From DATKZB01 sp035528235 (GTDB lineage: Bacteria; Planctomycetota; Phycisphaerae; FEN-1346), in the NCBI GenBank assembly GCA_035528235.1, contig DATKZB010000098.1:1-26094 (forward strand): a stretch of 26,094 bases of DNA, given 5' to 3'. The position numbers and the translations under genes are program-made. The notes beneath the pieces were generated by a model. That model worked only from the letters and a program-made list of their open reading frames with translations, searched no databases and was not told the origin of the DNA. Positions 13,729 to 21,442 of the stretch are shown piece by piece (within the stretch, counting starts at the first letter, position 1; each line of letters opens with the position of its first letter).

Positions 13729-14967
13729 TCAGGTCACGGCGAAGATGATGTTCAGAAGGATGGAGATAAGCAGCGCCGCGATGAGGATGATGGCCAGCAG
13801 GTTGACGGCGAAGGGGGCCGGCTCCTCGACGACCGGGGGGCGGTCATCGCCGGGCCGGACGCCCTCGCCCTGGGCCAGGTTGGCGATGAGGGCCAGTTGT
13901 TTGCCCACGCGTTCGCGGGCGATCCGGGGCGGTTCGCCGTTGGCCACGCACTTCAAGTCTATCAGCAGGTCCTCGGTGGACTTGTAGCGGTCTTGCGGGC
14001 GTTTGGCCATCATGAGTTCGACGACCTCGCCGACGCCGGCCGACAGGTCGGGGTTGATGTGGTCGGGCGGCGTCAGGCTGGCCTTGACGTGTTTCTGCAT
14101 GATGACTTGCGGCGTCTTGGCGGTGAAGGGCGGCTGGCCGGTCAGCATCTCGTAGAAGGTGGCGCCCAGCGAATAGATGTCGGCCCGGAAGTCGATGTCG
14201 GGGTTGCCGACGACCTGTTCCGGGGCGATGTAATACGGCGTGCCGAAGGCCTTGCCGATCTCCTCGAACGAGCCCTCGCCGATGTGCCGCGCCAGACCCA
14301 TGTCCGCCAGTTTCGCCACGCCGTCTTTGGTCAGCATGATGTTCTTGGGCTTGACGTCGCGGTGGATGAAGTGGCGCGAGTGGGCGTGGGCCAGGGCCTC
14401 GGTAATCTGGATGATGATCCGCAGGGCTTCCGGCTCGGGCAAGGCCCCGCCGGCATCGTGGATGGCGTCGGCGACGGTGCGCGGCGGGTCCACCAGTTCC
14501 ATGATGAAGAAGACGTAGCCGTCGCACTCGCCGGCGTCGAACGCCTGGACGATATTGTTGTGCGACAACCGGGCCGCCGCCCGAACCTCCTGGAGGAACC
14601 GTTCCCGCATCACCGGGTCGCGGGCCATCTCCGACAAGAGCACCTTGACGGCCACCATGCGGTCGACCGACAACTGCCGCGCCTTGTACACCACCGCCTG
14701 GCTGCCGCGGCCGATCCGCTCGATCAGCTGGACGCCCGGTATCTTGAGTTTGGGCGAGAGCGTTTCTTCCTTGAGCCGGGCCTGGGCCCGCCGGGCCTGA
14801 CCCTTGGTCAGGGCCCCGGCCTGGACGAGGGCGTCGGGCAGCGTCATGGACCCACCGTCCATAACGGCCCGGTTCAGCAGCCGCCGGGCCTCCTTGAGTT
14901 CGTCCTCGGTAGCGAGACCGTGTTCCAGGAGGTACTGCTCGAACCGGGCTTCTGACGATGCCGACAT
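13729..14967 (-). CDS. Membrane-anchored Hanks-type Ser/Thr protein kinase
   Basis: A 412-residue kinase. An N-terminal helical domain (about 8-68) is shared with the kinase at 17412-19589. The catalytic domain runs from about 80 to 340: GRGSQAVVYKA (87-97), Lys108 (VAVKVL), HRDVKPKN (202-209, catalytic Asp204), DMG in place of DFG (222-224) and APE (248-250). The C-terminus ends in one membrane helix (about 387-409) with only three residues after it, so the kinase faces the cytoplasm and is tail-anchored with no ectodomain. All catalytic residues are present. The ATG at 14967 has no strong Shine-Dalgarno site; it lies 49 bases after a plausible promoter. The substrate is unknown. Such kinases are numerous in Planctomycetota. 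Confidence 0.92.
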   Translation of the reverse strand: MSASSEARFEQYLLEHGLATEDELKEARRLLNRAVMDGGSMTLPDALVQAGALTKGQARRAQARLKEETLSPKLKIPGVQLIERIGRGSQAVVYKARQLSVDRMVAVKVLLSEMARDPVMRERFLQEVRAAARLSHNNIVQAFDAGECDGYVFFIMELVDPPRTVADAIHDAGGALPEPEALRIIIQITEALAHAHSRHFIHRDVKPKNIMLTKDGVAKLADMGLARHIGEGSFEEIGKAFGTPYYIAPEQVVGNPDIDFRADIYSLGATFYEMLTGQPPFTAKTPQVIMQKHVKASLTPPDHINPDLSAGVGEVVELMMAKRPQDRYKSTEDLLIDLKCVANGEPPRIARERVGKQLALIANLAQGEGVRPGDDRPPVVEEPAPFAVNLLAIILIAALLISILLNIIFAVT

Positions 14968-15015
14968 AGGTGTGCCGTTAAGGGGCTTCCTCGGACCATC
15001 ATGCGACGCGCGGAA

Positions 15016-15044
15016 ACTATCGCCTGCCGCCCATGGGGAGTCAA
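15016..15044 (-). promoter_or_regulatory. Promoter of the tail-anchored kinase gene
   Basis: Minus-strand -35 TTGACT (15044-15039), 17-base spacer, -10 GATAGT (15021-15016). Confidence 0.5.
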
Positions 15045-15094
15045 TCAAAAACCCCGCCGGGGGGCCGGGCCCGGCGGCCGGGGCAACGAATCAT

Positions 15095-15123
15095 TTGACG
15101 ACGGCCTCGCGTTCGGGTAGCCT
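15095..15123 (+). promoter_or_regulatory. Promoter of the isomerase-esterase operon
   Basis: TTGACG (15095-15100), 17-base spacer, TAGCCT (15118-15123). The leader that follows holds GCGGCC/GGCCGC arms with an 8-base loop around 15135-15155. Confidence 0.5.
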
Positions 15124-15190
15124 CCACGCGCAGGCGCGGCCAGAGGAAAGGCCGCAGGCAGGCACCTTCCACAGGAGAGTGGAGGCAGCC

Positions 15191-16150
15191 GTGGCCGACG
15201 GAAACGTAACGCGGCGGCAGTTCATGAAACGCGGCGCGGTCGCCGCGGCCGTGGCCTTGCCGGCACTGGCGGCCGGCTGCGAACAGCGGGCGAACCGGCA
15301 GGTGGGCGTAAGAGGAGGCACAAGCATGGCGAAGATCCACATCGGCGTGAACATGGAGTTCGTGCGGCACGCGGACAAGTCGTTCGAGTGGGGCGTCGAG
15401 AAGGCCGCCCAACTCGGATACCAGTACGTCGAGCCCATGGTCCACTGGGGACGCGAGCTCCTGAGCGAGGCCGGGTACTTTCACAGCGTCTCGATGCTCG
15501 ACGACCCCTTGCGCATCAAGCGGGCCTGCGAGAAACACGGCATCCGGTGCTCGGGCCTCTCGGCCCATTGCCCGCTGTGCAAGCCCGAGACGAGCGTCGA
15601 GTACCTCAAGCAGGCCGTCCGCTTCGCGGCCGAGTGCGGGGCGCCCGTCATCAACACCGACGAGGGACTCAAACCCGCCTGGACCACCGTCGACGAGGAC
15701 CACACCCTGATGAAGTACACGCTGACGGAGGCCGCCGCCGCCGCCGAGCCGCGCGGCATCCTCATCGGCCTGGAACCGCACCAGCAGTACTCCAAGAGCC
15801 CCGACGGCCTAGACCGCATCTGGGGCCTCGTGAAGAGCAAGGCCATCGGCATCAACTTCGACACCGGCAACAGTTACCTGGCCGGCGAAGACCCCCTCCG
15901 CTGGCTCGAGCACGTGCTCGACCGCCTCGTCCACCTGCACGCCAAGGACATCTCGGTCCAGCAGTCGAAGGACGAGCGCGGCAAGGTAACCGGGACGCCC
16001 GTGGGGTGCGCGTGCGGCGCGGGGGTCATCGACTGGAAGGCCGTCATCGCCATCCTGCGGAAGGCCCCGCGCGACATCGTCATGAGCGTCGAGTGCGGCA
16101 CGGTCGACCAGGCCGCCGCCAGCATCGACCACCTGAAGTCGCTGCTGTAA
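15191..16150 (+). CDS. Tat-exported sugar phosphate isomerase/epimerase-like TIM-barrel protein
   Basis: A 319-residue protein of the xylose isomerase-like TIM-barrel family. The N-terminus carries a Tat signal, TRRQFMKRGAVAAAVALPAL, ending in LAAGC (Cys30), a possible lipobox. The barrel begins near residue 47 (KIHIGVNMEF) and keeps the usual metal ligands in GLEPH (Glu), NFDTGNS (Asp), HAKDIS (His) and SVECGT (Glu). Most enzymes with this fold act on sugars or sugar acids; the substrate is not evident. I chose GTG 15191, with GGAGG 5 bases upstream. A second start, ATG 15326, has a perfect AGGAGG 7 bases before it and would give a 274-residue cytosolic form without the signal. The SASA esterase gene follows by 49 bases, so they form an operon probably for polysaccharide breakdown. 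Confidence 0.88.
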   Translation: MADGNVTRRQFMKRGAVAAAVALPALAAGCEQRANRQVGVRGGTSMAKIHIGVNMEFVRHADKSFEWGVEKAAQLGYQYVEPMVHWGRELLSEAGYFHSVSMLDDPLRIKRACEKHGIRCSGLSAHCPLCKPETSVEYLKQAVRFAAECGAPVINTDEGLKPAWTTVDEDHTLMKYTLTEAAAAAEPRGILIGLEPHQQYSKSPDGLDRIWGLVKSKAIGINFDTGNSYLAGEDPLRWLEHVLDRLVHLHAKDISVQQSKDERGKVTGTPVGCACGAGVIDWKAVIAILRKAPRDIVMSVECGTVDQAAASIDHLKSLL

Positions 16151-16199
16151 GCGCGGCGGGGCGGGCACGGTGCGCGTGTCTTGGCAAAGGAGGGACTCC

Positions 16200-17291
16200 A
16201 TGACGCGTTTCCGATTCGCCCTCGCCCTGCTGGTGATGGTCCTGGCGGCAGGCGTCGGCCGGGCCAAGGTGCCGGAGTCGGCATCCAACCGGAACCCCTA
16301 TCCCGCCGGCAAGGGACCCGTGAAGGTCTTCATCCTGGCCGGCCAGTCGAACATGGAAGGCCAGGGGTCGCTGCGGAACCTCGAGTACCTCGTCTACAAC
16401 GAGAAGACCGCCGCCCAGTACGAGCACCTCAAGGACAAGGACGGACGCTGGGTCGAACGCCAGGACGTCTGGGTCTGGACGACCAACGGCGAGCGGGCCG
16501 GCAACCTCAAGCCCGGGTTCGGCGTCAGCGAGTCGAAGGTCGGCCCGGAACTCGCCTTCGGCTGGGTCGTGGGCGAGGCCATGGACAACCAGGTCCTCCT
16601 CATCAAGACCTGCTGGGGCGGAAAGAGCGTCCGGCGAGACTTCCTCTCGCCCCGTTCCGCCATGCCCGCCGACGACCTGCTCCAGAAAGAACTCGAGCGA
16701 CGACGCCAGAAGGAACCCAACGCCACGCTCGACGACGTCAAGGCGACCTACGGCCTCTACTACCGCAAGACGATCGAACACGTCAAGGACGTCCTCGGGC
16801 GCCTCAAGGAACTCTTCCCGGGCTATAAGGAAGACACCGGCTACGAACTGGCCGGCCTGGTCTGGTTCCAGGGCTGGAACGACATGGTCGACGGCGACCA
16901 GCGCGGCCAGAAGTACGTCCATTACACCGAGCGGCTGGCCAACTTCGTCCGCGACGTCCGACAGGAATTCAAGACGCCGAACCTGCCCGTGGTCATCGGC
17001 GAACTGGGCGCCGGCGGACCCGAGAAGCGCGGCGACTTCCAGGCCGCCCAGAAGGCCGTGGCCGAGATACCCGAGTTCAAGGGCACCGTCGTCTTCGTCG
17101 AGACCGCCCAGTTCTGGGACCCCGACGTCGAGAAGATGGTCAACGAGAACGTCTGGAAAGGCCCCGACTGGACCCGGTTCTACAACGTCGGCAGCGACCG
17201 CGGATACCATTACCTCGGCAGCGGCAGAATCTACTACCAGATGGGCAAGGCCTTCGGCGAGGCCATGATGGGGCGGCTGGCACCCAAGTAG
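16200..17291 (+). CDS. Secreted sialate O-acetylesterase-domain (SASA) carbohydrate esterase
   Basis: A 363-residue SGNH-type esterase that removes acetyl groups from sugars; members act on acetylated polysaccharides such as xylan or sialic acids. The signal peptide is clear (TRFRFALALLVMVLAAGVGR, cut after about residue 22-25). The SASA domain starts with VFILAGQSNMEG, whose Ser in GQSNM is the nucleophile, followed by GPELAFGWVVGEAM, LLIKTCWGGKS, LVWFQGWNDM and, near the end, a His in GYHYLGSG that fits the catalytic His. The ATG at 16200 has AAAGGAGG 6 bases upstream. It is the second gene of the operon and convergent with the kinase at 17412-19589. The natural substrate cannot be read from sequence. 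Confidence 0.9.
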   Translation: MTRFRFALALLVMVLAAGVGRAKVPESASNRNPYPAGKGPVKVFILAGQSNMEGQGSLRNLEYLVYNEKTAAQYEHLKDKDGRWVERQDVWVWTTNGERAGNLKPGFGVSESKVGPELAFGWVVGEAMDNQVLLIKTCWGGKSVRRDFLSPRSAMPADDLLQKELERRRQKEPNATLDDVKATYGLYYRKTIEHVKDVLGRLKELFPGYKEDTGYELAGLVWFQGWNDMVDGDQRGQKYVHYTERLANFVRDVRQEFKTPNLPVVIGELGAGGPEKRGDFQAAQKAVAEIPEFKGTVVFVETAQFWDPDVEKMVNENVWKGPDWTRFYNVGSDRGYHYLGSGRIYYQMGKAFGEAMMGRLAPK

Positions 17292-17341
17292 CGAGCAGTC
17301 AGTTCATACCGCCTGGCGGCCTTCCGGAAAGGGCCTCCGTT

Positions 17342-17369
17342 GTAGGGGCACGACATGTCGTGCCCCTAC
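17342..17369. terminator. Perfect 28-bp palindrome between convergent genes
   Basis: GTAGGGGCACGACA and its complement are joined without a loop. The same unit, with an altered right arm, recurs at 21443-21466, so it is a dispersed repeat. Its place between the esterase and the kinase ends makes a bidirectional terminator likely. Confidence 0.6.
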
Positions 17370-17411
17370 GAAGCCGGGCTACGTCCGGTCGCGCGGCCCG
17401 CCCGGGGCGGC

Positions 17412-19589
17412 TCACGGCTTCGGCACCAGGCGGACCGTCTGGAGGTTCATCAACCCGCCGCCGCCACCGATGGTCACGGGGCGCACGGCGATGGTCGTCC
17501 GGCCGGCTTGGCGTATCTCGACGGTGCCGAGGGTCATGGGCCGGAAGGTTCCCCAGCCTCCCGTCGATTGGACCTTGCCCCGGAGCGTCTCGTCGCCGAC
17601 GCTCACCGTGTACTCGCCGCCGGACTCCGGCTTGGCGTAGACGATCTCGACGGTGTACGTGCCGGGGGCGGCCATCTCGACGTCCCAACTGACCCACGTG
17701 TCGGTCTTCTCCCAGAAGCCGATGTTATCGCGGTCGCCGGCCTTCTCGTATCGGGCGTTCGCGCCGTGAATCTGGACGGCGGCGCGGGCGTGGACCTCAA
17801 TGGGCACCGCCTTGGCCGGCGGTTCCGGCTTGACCGGCTGGGGCTTGGGCGGCTCGGGCAGCGGCGGCAGGTCGGGCGGCGGTTTCGGCTCGGGCGGGGG
17901 TGGTTTGGCCGGAGGGGGCTTCGTCGACGAGGGCGGCGGCTTCGGCGGAGGCAACGGCGGAGGCTCGACCGGCGCCGGTGCCGCACGCCGTAGCCGATCC
18001 AGCGCCTGATCGGCCTCGGCCGCCGCTTGCGTGCCGGGGTAGAACGCGATGATGTTCCGGTACGACTTGATGATGTCTTCGCGCCAGGCGCCCGGCATGG
18101 CCTCGATGTTCTTGGCCCCCTTCAGGGCGATCTGGGCGCTCTTTTCGGCGTCCGAGAGTTGGCCGCTGGACGACGGCGCTGCCGGCTGGAGCATCGTCGC
18201 CGTCTTTCTCGGTCGCTTCTCGCGCTTCTCGCTGAACAGGCCCGAACCGAACACGCCCAGGACCACCACCGCGCCCACCACCGCCACCGCCAGAAACACG
18301 ACGATGGCCACGACGAGTCCCTTGTCCTTGTCGGGATGCCTGGCCCCGACCGGGGCTGAGGCCCCGCGAACATCGCGCCCCGCCAGCGCGGCCGCGCGGG
18401 CCGGACGGGCTGGCGCGGCATCGGCGGCGCCGAGCGTGGCCCGGGTGAGGGCGTCGAGGCGGCTGGCCCGGCGGCGTTCGTCACCGGCGGCCGGGGCCAT
18501 CTGGCTTGCCAGGTCGTCCGGCGCGGCAGCGCTCGTCTCCAGGGCCGGAAACTCCAGCCGGTCCAGGGCGTTCAGGAAGTCCTGGGCCGTCTGGTACCGG
18601 TCCTCGGGTTCGCGGGCCATGGCCTTGGCCAGGAACCAGCACAGCGGCTGAGGAAGGTCGGGCACGAAGTCGCGCGGGTCGGGCGGCGTGGCCAGGACGT
18701 GCATCCGCATGATTTCCTGCGGCGTGGCGGCCAGGAACGGCGGCCGGCCGGCCACCATCTCGTACAGCGTCACGCCCAGCGAGTACAGGTCCGTCCGCTG
18801 GTCGGGCGGCGGGTCGCCGGTCACTTGTTCGGGCGAGATGTAGTAGGGCGTGCCGTAGGCCTTGCCCGCCGGTTCGTCGGCCTGGCTGACGTGCCGGACG
18901 AGGCCCATGTCGGCCAGTTTCACGAGACCGTCGCTGGTAATCATGATGTTGCTGGGCTTGATGTCGCGGTGGATGAGTTTGCGTGCGTGGGCGGCCCGCA
19001 GGCCCTCGGCCACCTGGCGGATGATGAGGACGGCCTCGGCCGGGTCGAACCGTTGGCGGACCTTCAGCAGTTCGCTCACCGTGCCGCCGTCCACGTACTC
19101 CATGACGATGCAGATGGTGTTCTTGAGGGGCCGGATTTCGTGGATCGTGACGATGTTCGGGTGCGACAGTTGGGCCGCCGTCTTGCCCTCCCGGATGAAC
19201 CGGGCCCGCGACTCGGCGTCGCCTGCGGCACTGGGCAGGAGGACCTTGACCGCCACGATGCGATCGACGATGGCCTGGCGGCACTTGTAGACGATCGCCT
19301 GGCTGCCGCGACCGATCTTCGCGATCATCGCCAGGCCGGAACTGCGGATCTCGGGGACCGCCAAGTCCTCGGCCGCCGTCACGTCCTCGCCGGCCTCGAG
19401 GGCGGCGGCCGCGTGATGGGCCTGGGCCGCCATGGCGCCGGCGCGGATGAGGATCTCGGGCAGGGAGACCTCGCGGCCTTCCTTCGCGGCCTCCTCGAGC
19501 AGGCGCAGGGCCGTCCGGACCTCGTCGGCGGTCACGTGCCCCTTGGCCTGGAGGTGCCGCAGCAGTTCCTCTTGCGTCGGTGCAGCCAT
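17412..19589 (-). CDS. Transmembrane Ser/Thr kinase with carbohydrate-binding-like ectodomain
   Basis: A 725-residue receptor kinase. In order: an N-terminal helical domain (about 6-66) shared with the kinase at 13729-14967; a kinase domain (88-345) with GRGSQAIVYKC, Lys115, HRDIKPSN (207-214), DMG (227-229) and SPE (252-254); an Ala/Pro-rich linker; one membrane helix (about 424-450); a short tetratrico-like helical stretch (478-535); a proline-rich stalk (538-594); and a beta-sandwich (597-725, from VHARAAVQIHGANARYEKAG to the end) that looks like a CBM6/35-type carbohydrate-binding module. Sensing of a sugar or cell-surface polymer is inferred. The ATG at 19589 has AGGAG 8 bases upstream. 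The gene is convergent with the SASA esterase gene, which fits a shared theme of polysaccharide response. Confidence 0.9.
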   Translation of the reverse strand: MAAPTQEELLRHLQAKGHVTADEVRTALRLLEEAAKEGREVSLPEILIRAGAMAAQAHHAAAALEAGEDVTAAEDLAVPEIRSSGLAMIAKIGRGSQAIVYKCRQAIVDRIVAVKVLLPSAAGDAESRARFIREGKTAAQLSHPNIVTIHEIRPLKNTICIVMEYVDGGTVSELLKVRQRFDPAEAVLIIRQVAEGLRAAHARKLIHRDIKPSNIMITSDGLVKLADMGLVRHVSQADEPAGKAYGTPYYISPEQVTGDPPPDQRTDLYSLGVTLYEMVAGRPPFLAATPQEIMRMHVLATPPDPRDFVPDLPQPLCWFLAKAMAREPEDRYQTAQDFLNALDRLEFPALETSAAAPDDLASQMAPAAGDERRRASRLDALTRATLGAADAAPARPARAAALAGRDVRGASAPVGARHPDKDKGLVVAIVVFLAVAVVGAVVVLGVFGSGLFSEKREKRPRKTATMLQPAAPSSSGQLSDAEKSAQIALKGAKNIEAMPGAWREDIIKSYRNIIAFYPGTQAAAEADQALDRLRRAAPAPVEPPPLPPPKPPPSSTKPPPAKPPPPEPKPPPDLPPLPEPPKPQPVKPEPPAKAVPIEVHARAAVQIHGANARYEKAGDRDNIGFWEKTDTWVSWDVEMAAPGTYTVEIVYAKPESGGEYTVSVGDETLRGKVQSTGGWGTFRPMTLGTVEIRQAGRTTIAVRPVTIGGGGGLMNLQTVRLVPKP

Positions 19590-19632
19590 CGGTCCGGCTC
19601 CTGGCACCGCCCGCGCGGTGGCACAGGCTAAT

Positions 19633-19661
19633 CACTTATCTCGTCCCGCGAGGGGTGTCAA
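19633..19661 (-). promoter_or_regulatory. Promoter of the receptor kinase gene
   Basis: Minus-strand -35 TTGACA (19661-19656, perfect), 17-base spacer, -10 TAAGTG (19638-19633, weak). The leader before ATG 19589 would be about 37 bases. Confidence 0.5.
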
Positions 19662-19707
19662 TCACGAAATCAGCCCCGGCCCGGAAAGCCCCCGGCACCG
19701 CTGTTCG

Positions 19708-19926
19708 CCGCGGGGCTTGCCCCGCGAAGGGTTTGCTTCACGCGCGGGACCAGTTCACCGCGGGGCTTGCCCCGTGAAGGGTTTGCTTCACGCGAGAAGG
19801 CAGTTAGCCGCGGGGCTTGCCCCGTGAAGGGTTTGCTTCACGCGAGAAGGCAGTTAGCCGCGGGGCTTGCCCCGCGAAGGGTTTGCTTCACGCGAGAAGG
19901 CAGTTAGCCGCGGGGCTTGCCCCGCG
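19708..19926. repeat. Tandem array with exact 50-bp period
   Basis: Units begin at 19708, 19758, 19808, 19858 and 19908 (the last is partial), each with CCGCGGGGCTTGCCCCG. Every full unit carries two hairpins: CGGGGC/GCCCCG and CGTGAAG/CTTCACG (or CGCGAAG) around GGTTTG. The units differ at only a few bases. They contain no separate spacers, so this is not CRISPR. Confidence 0.92.
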
Positions 19927-19929
19927 CGG

Positions 19930-20190
19930 CTGTATTGGCGCCCCCATTATACGTTTTAAGAAAACGCCCTTTCGCCGGAGGTGCCAAAATGGGCCTTTCG
20001 GAAGGCCTAAACCCCGTTTTCGGCGCGCCAAGGCCGATTTGCCCCCATTCTGGTAAGATAGGCAAGGGGAAACGCGCGGTTTTTGATCGTTTTTTTCGAT
20101 TTCTGATTCGAATGCGCCGGAACGCGCCGTTTTGCGCGCCCCTTTGAACGTAAATGGGCTGGCCTCAATATAAACTAAAGCATACCAACG
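19930..20190. other. Gene-free AT-richer patch
   Basis: This stretch differs from its surroundings by runs such as GATCGTTTTTTTCGAT and by many CGCGCC/GGCGCG short repeats. Short open frames on both strands (for example 19888-20202, minus) have no domain or ribosome site and read like repeat DNA. I see no supported gene. Confidence 0.4.
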
Positions 20191-20194
20191 CTGG

Positions 20195-20280
20195 CGGGGC
20201 ACGGCCGCCCGAGTCGTCGTTTAGCCGCGGGGCATGGCCGCCCGAGTCGTCGTTTAGCCGCGGCCGGCACGGCCGCGGGA
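20195..20280. repeat. Tandem repeat with 33-bp period
   Basis: Units begin at 20195, 20228 and 20261 (partial), each with CGGGGCA or a variant and CCCGAGTCGTCGTTTAGC. It ends in a GC palindrome (CCGCGGCCGGCACGGCCGCGG region, 20259-20278). Confidence 0.85.
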
Positions 20281-20456
20281 AGCCCCGAGGGACTCTCGGC
20301 GGCAGGACACAACACGCGGAAGGGCGCGTTCGGCCCGTCGTCTCGGGCCGGACGTAAACGGGGCGGATGCGAAGGAGCCTGACGCCTTCGCGGTCGGCGC
20401 TTTTTCTATTGGCAGGCCGGCGACCAGCGGTCGTCAGGCCGAGGTAACCATCGAGA

Positions 20457-20620
20457 CAGTGCGGCGGACCGGCGCTTGACCCTGGGCAGGGAGGCCGGTT
20501 CGCAGGGACGGTGTGTCGGCAGGAGACAGTACCGCGTGCGCCTGCACGCCAAGGCTGTCCTGCCGCATCATCACCCCTGGACTGAACAGGTTTCGTGCCG
20601 CGCGCTTCGCGCCGCCGCTG
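20457..20620 (+). ncRNA. Candidate structured RNA (three-way junction)
   Basis: A set of nested stems fits one fold: P1 CAG-CGGCGG (20457-20467, TG bulge) with CCGCCGCTG (20612-20620); P2 ACCGGC (20468-20473) with GCCGGT (20494-20499), topped by CCCT/AGGG; P3 CAGGG-GTG (20503-20513, ACG bulge) with CACCCCTG (20572-20579); P4 GGCAGGA-CAG (20518-20529, GA bulge) with CTGTCCTGCC (20555-20564); P5 GCGTGC/GCACGC (20534-20549). A hairpin and a strong terminator follow on the same strand. The DNA is GC-rich, so chance pairing is possible, and no named RNA family (RNase P, SRP, tmRNA, 6S, common riboswitches) matched by eye. Confidence 0.35.
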
Positions 20621-20714
20621 ACGATGGCGGGCCTGGTGCTGGGCATCGGCTGCCTGGCGCGGTACGTCCGCCGACGCGGGAAGGCGTAGGGCGGACCTGC
20701 ATCCGAGAACACCA

Positions 20715-20800
20715 TCCGGCCGGGTGCCCCTTCCGGCCGGAGTGACTCACAGTCGTGGGAAGGCCGGGCCGGTGCGCGACGGTGCGCCGGCCCGTTTCTT
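20715..20800 (+). terminator. Hairpin followed by Rho-independent terminator
   Basis: First hairpin: TCCGGCCGG (20715-20723) with CCGGCCGGA (20733-20741). Then a 12-bp stem (20766-20777 with 20782-20793, two G-U pairs) around GACG, followed by GTTTCTT (20794-20800). It requires a plus-strand transcript upstream although no protein gene is there. Confidence 0.7.
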
Positions 20801-20946
20801 ATCCGCCCGCGGGCGGCCGGGCCAACCAGGCTGAGTCATCCCCACTTTGCATGTGGCGCCTTCCGTGCCGCGAGGTGCGGTGGCACGGCCGGTACGGGCC
20901 TTGCCGGCGCCCTGCAGGGCTTCTCGGCCCCATCGGGGCCGCGGGA

Positions 20947-21004
20947 TGTAGCCACGGGTGAAGCGCGGCCCGCCGCAAGGCGGGCGACGCGCAACCCGTG
21001 GAAA
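20947..21004. repeat. Inverted repeat pair, left copy
   Basis: A 50-bp hairpin bounded by CCACGGGT (20952) and ACCCGTGG (ending 21001). Its reverse complement is similar to 21220-21277, including the flanking TGTAG and GAAA, so the two are copies of one element in opposite orientation, spaced about 215 bp. Confidence 0.8.
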
Positions 21005-21095
21005 CGGTCGGGAGGCGGCGGGCCCCAGCCTCTTCTTTCCGCCCCGAGGGGGCGGAGGAATCACCGGGCATGGGCGTCTGTTCGGCCGCTCGGGA

Positions 21096-21185
21096 GTCTC
21101 CTTCGCCCCGGCGGGGCGAACAAGGGTCTCCTTCGCCCCGCCGGGGCGAACAAGGGTCTCCTTCGCCCCGCCGGGGCGAACAAGG
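21096..21185. repeat. Tandem array with 30-bp period, three units
   Basis: Units begin at 21096, 21126 and 21156, each containing TTCGCCCCGCCGGGGCGAA or a one-base variant, a 9-bp hairpin with a single-base centre. It lies between the two copies of the 50-bp inverted element. Units are nearly identical, so it is a tandem repeat and not CRISPR. Confidence 0.92.
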
Positions 21186-21219
21186 GAGAAAGAACACCAA
21201 CCGCTTCTCCCCCATCCAC

Positions 21220-21277
21220 TTTCCACGGGTTCCGCGTCGGGCCGCCATGCGGCCGCGACGCTCCACCCGTGGCTACA
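21220..21277. repeat. Inverted repeat pair, right copy
   Basis: Bounded by CCACGGGT (21223-21230) and ACCCGTGG (21265-21272). It mirrors 20947-21004 in opposite orientation. Confidence 0.8.
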
Positions 21278-21357
21278 ACCCAGCCGCCCCTCACGGGGCT
21301 GACGAAGGCACCGCCCGGCGTCCCCGAAACTGGGGATGACTTGGGCCAACCAGGAAA

Positions 21358-21387
21358 TTGACTCCGGACCCCACCCGGCTGTATAAT
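21358..21387 (+). promoter_or_regulatory. Promoter of the dehydratase activase gene
   Basis: TTGACT (21358-21363), an 18-base spacer and a perfect TATAAT (21382-21387). Transcription would start near 21394. The leader of about 250 bases before GTG 21648 begins with a 9-bp hairpin CCCGCCGAG/CTCGGCGGG (21402-21423) and then carries repeats. Confidence 0.75.
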
Positions 21388-21442
21388 CCCGCGTCTGCGT
21401 ACCCGCCGAGCGGACTCGGCGGGTGGTATGGCGAGCCCCTGC

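Noticed and set aside
19708..19926. CRISPR array
   Set aside because: The period is an exact 50 bp but the whole unit repeats; there are no unique spacers and no cas genes.
19888..20202. 104-residue minus-strand frame as a small protein gene
   Set aside because: It starts without a ribosome site, overlaps the tandem array and reads like repeat-derived text with no fold or domain.
20281..20800. RNase P RNA, SRP RNA, tmRNA, 6S RNA or a known riboswitch
   Set aside because: The conserved cores of these RNAs as I know them are not found; only generic stems are present.
21096..21185. CRISPR array or riboswitch
   Set aside because: Three near-identical 30-bp palindromic units without spacers, far from any start codon.
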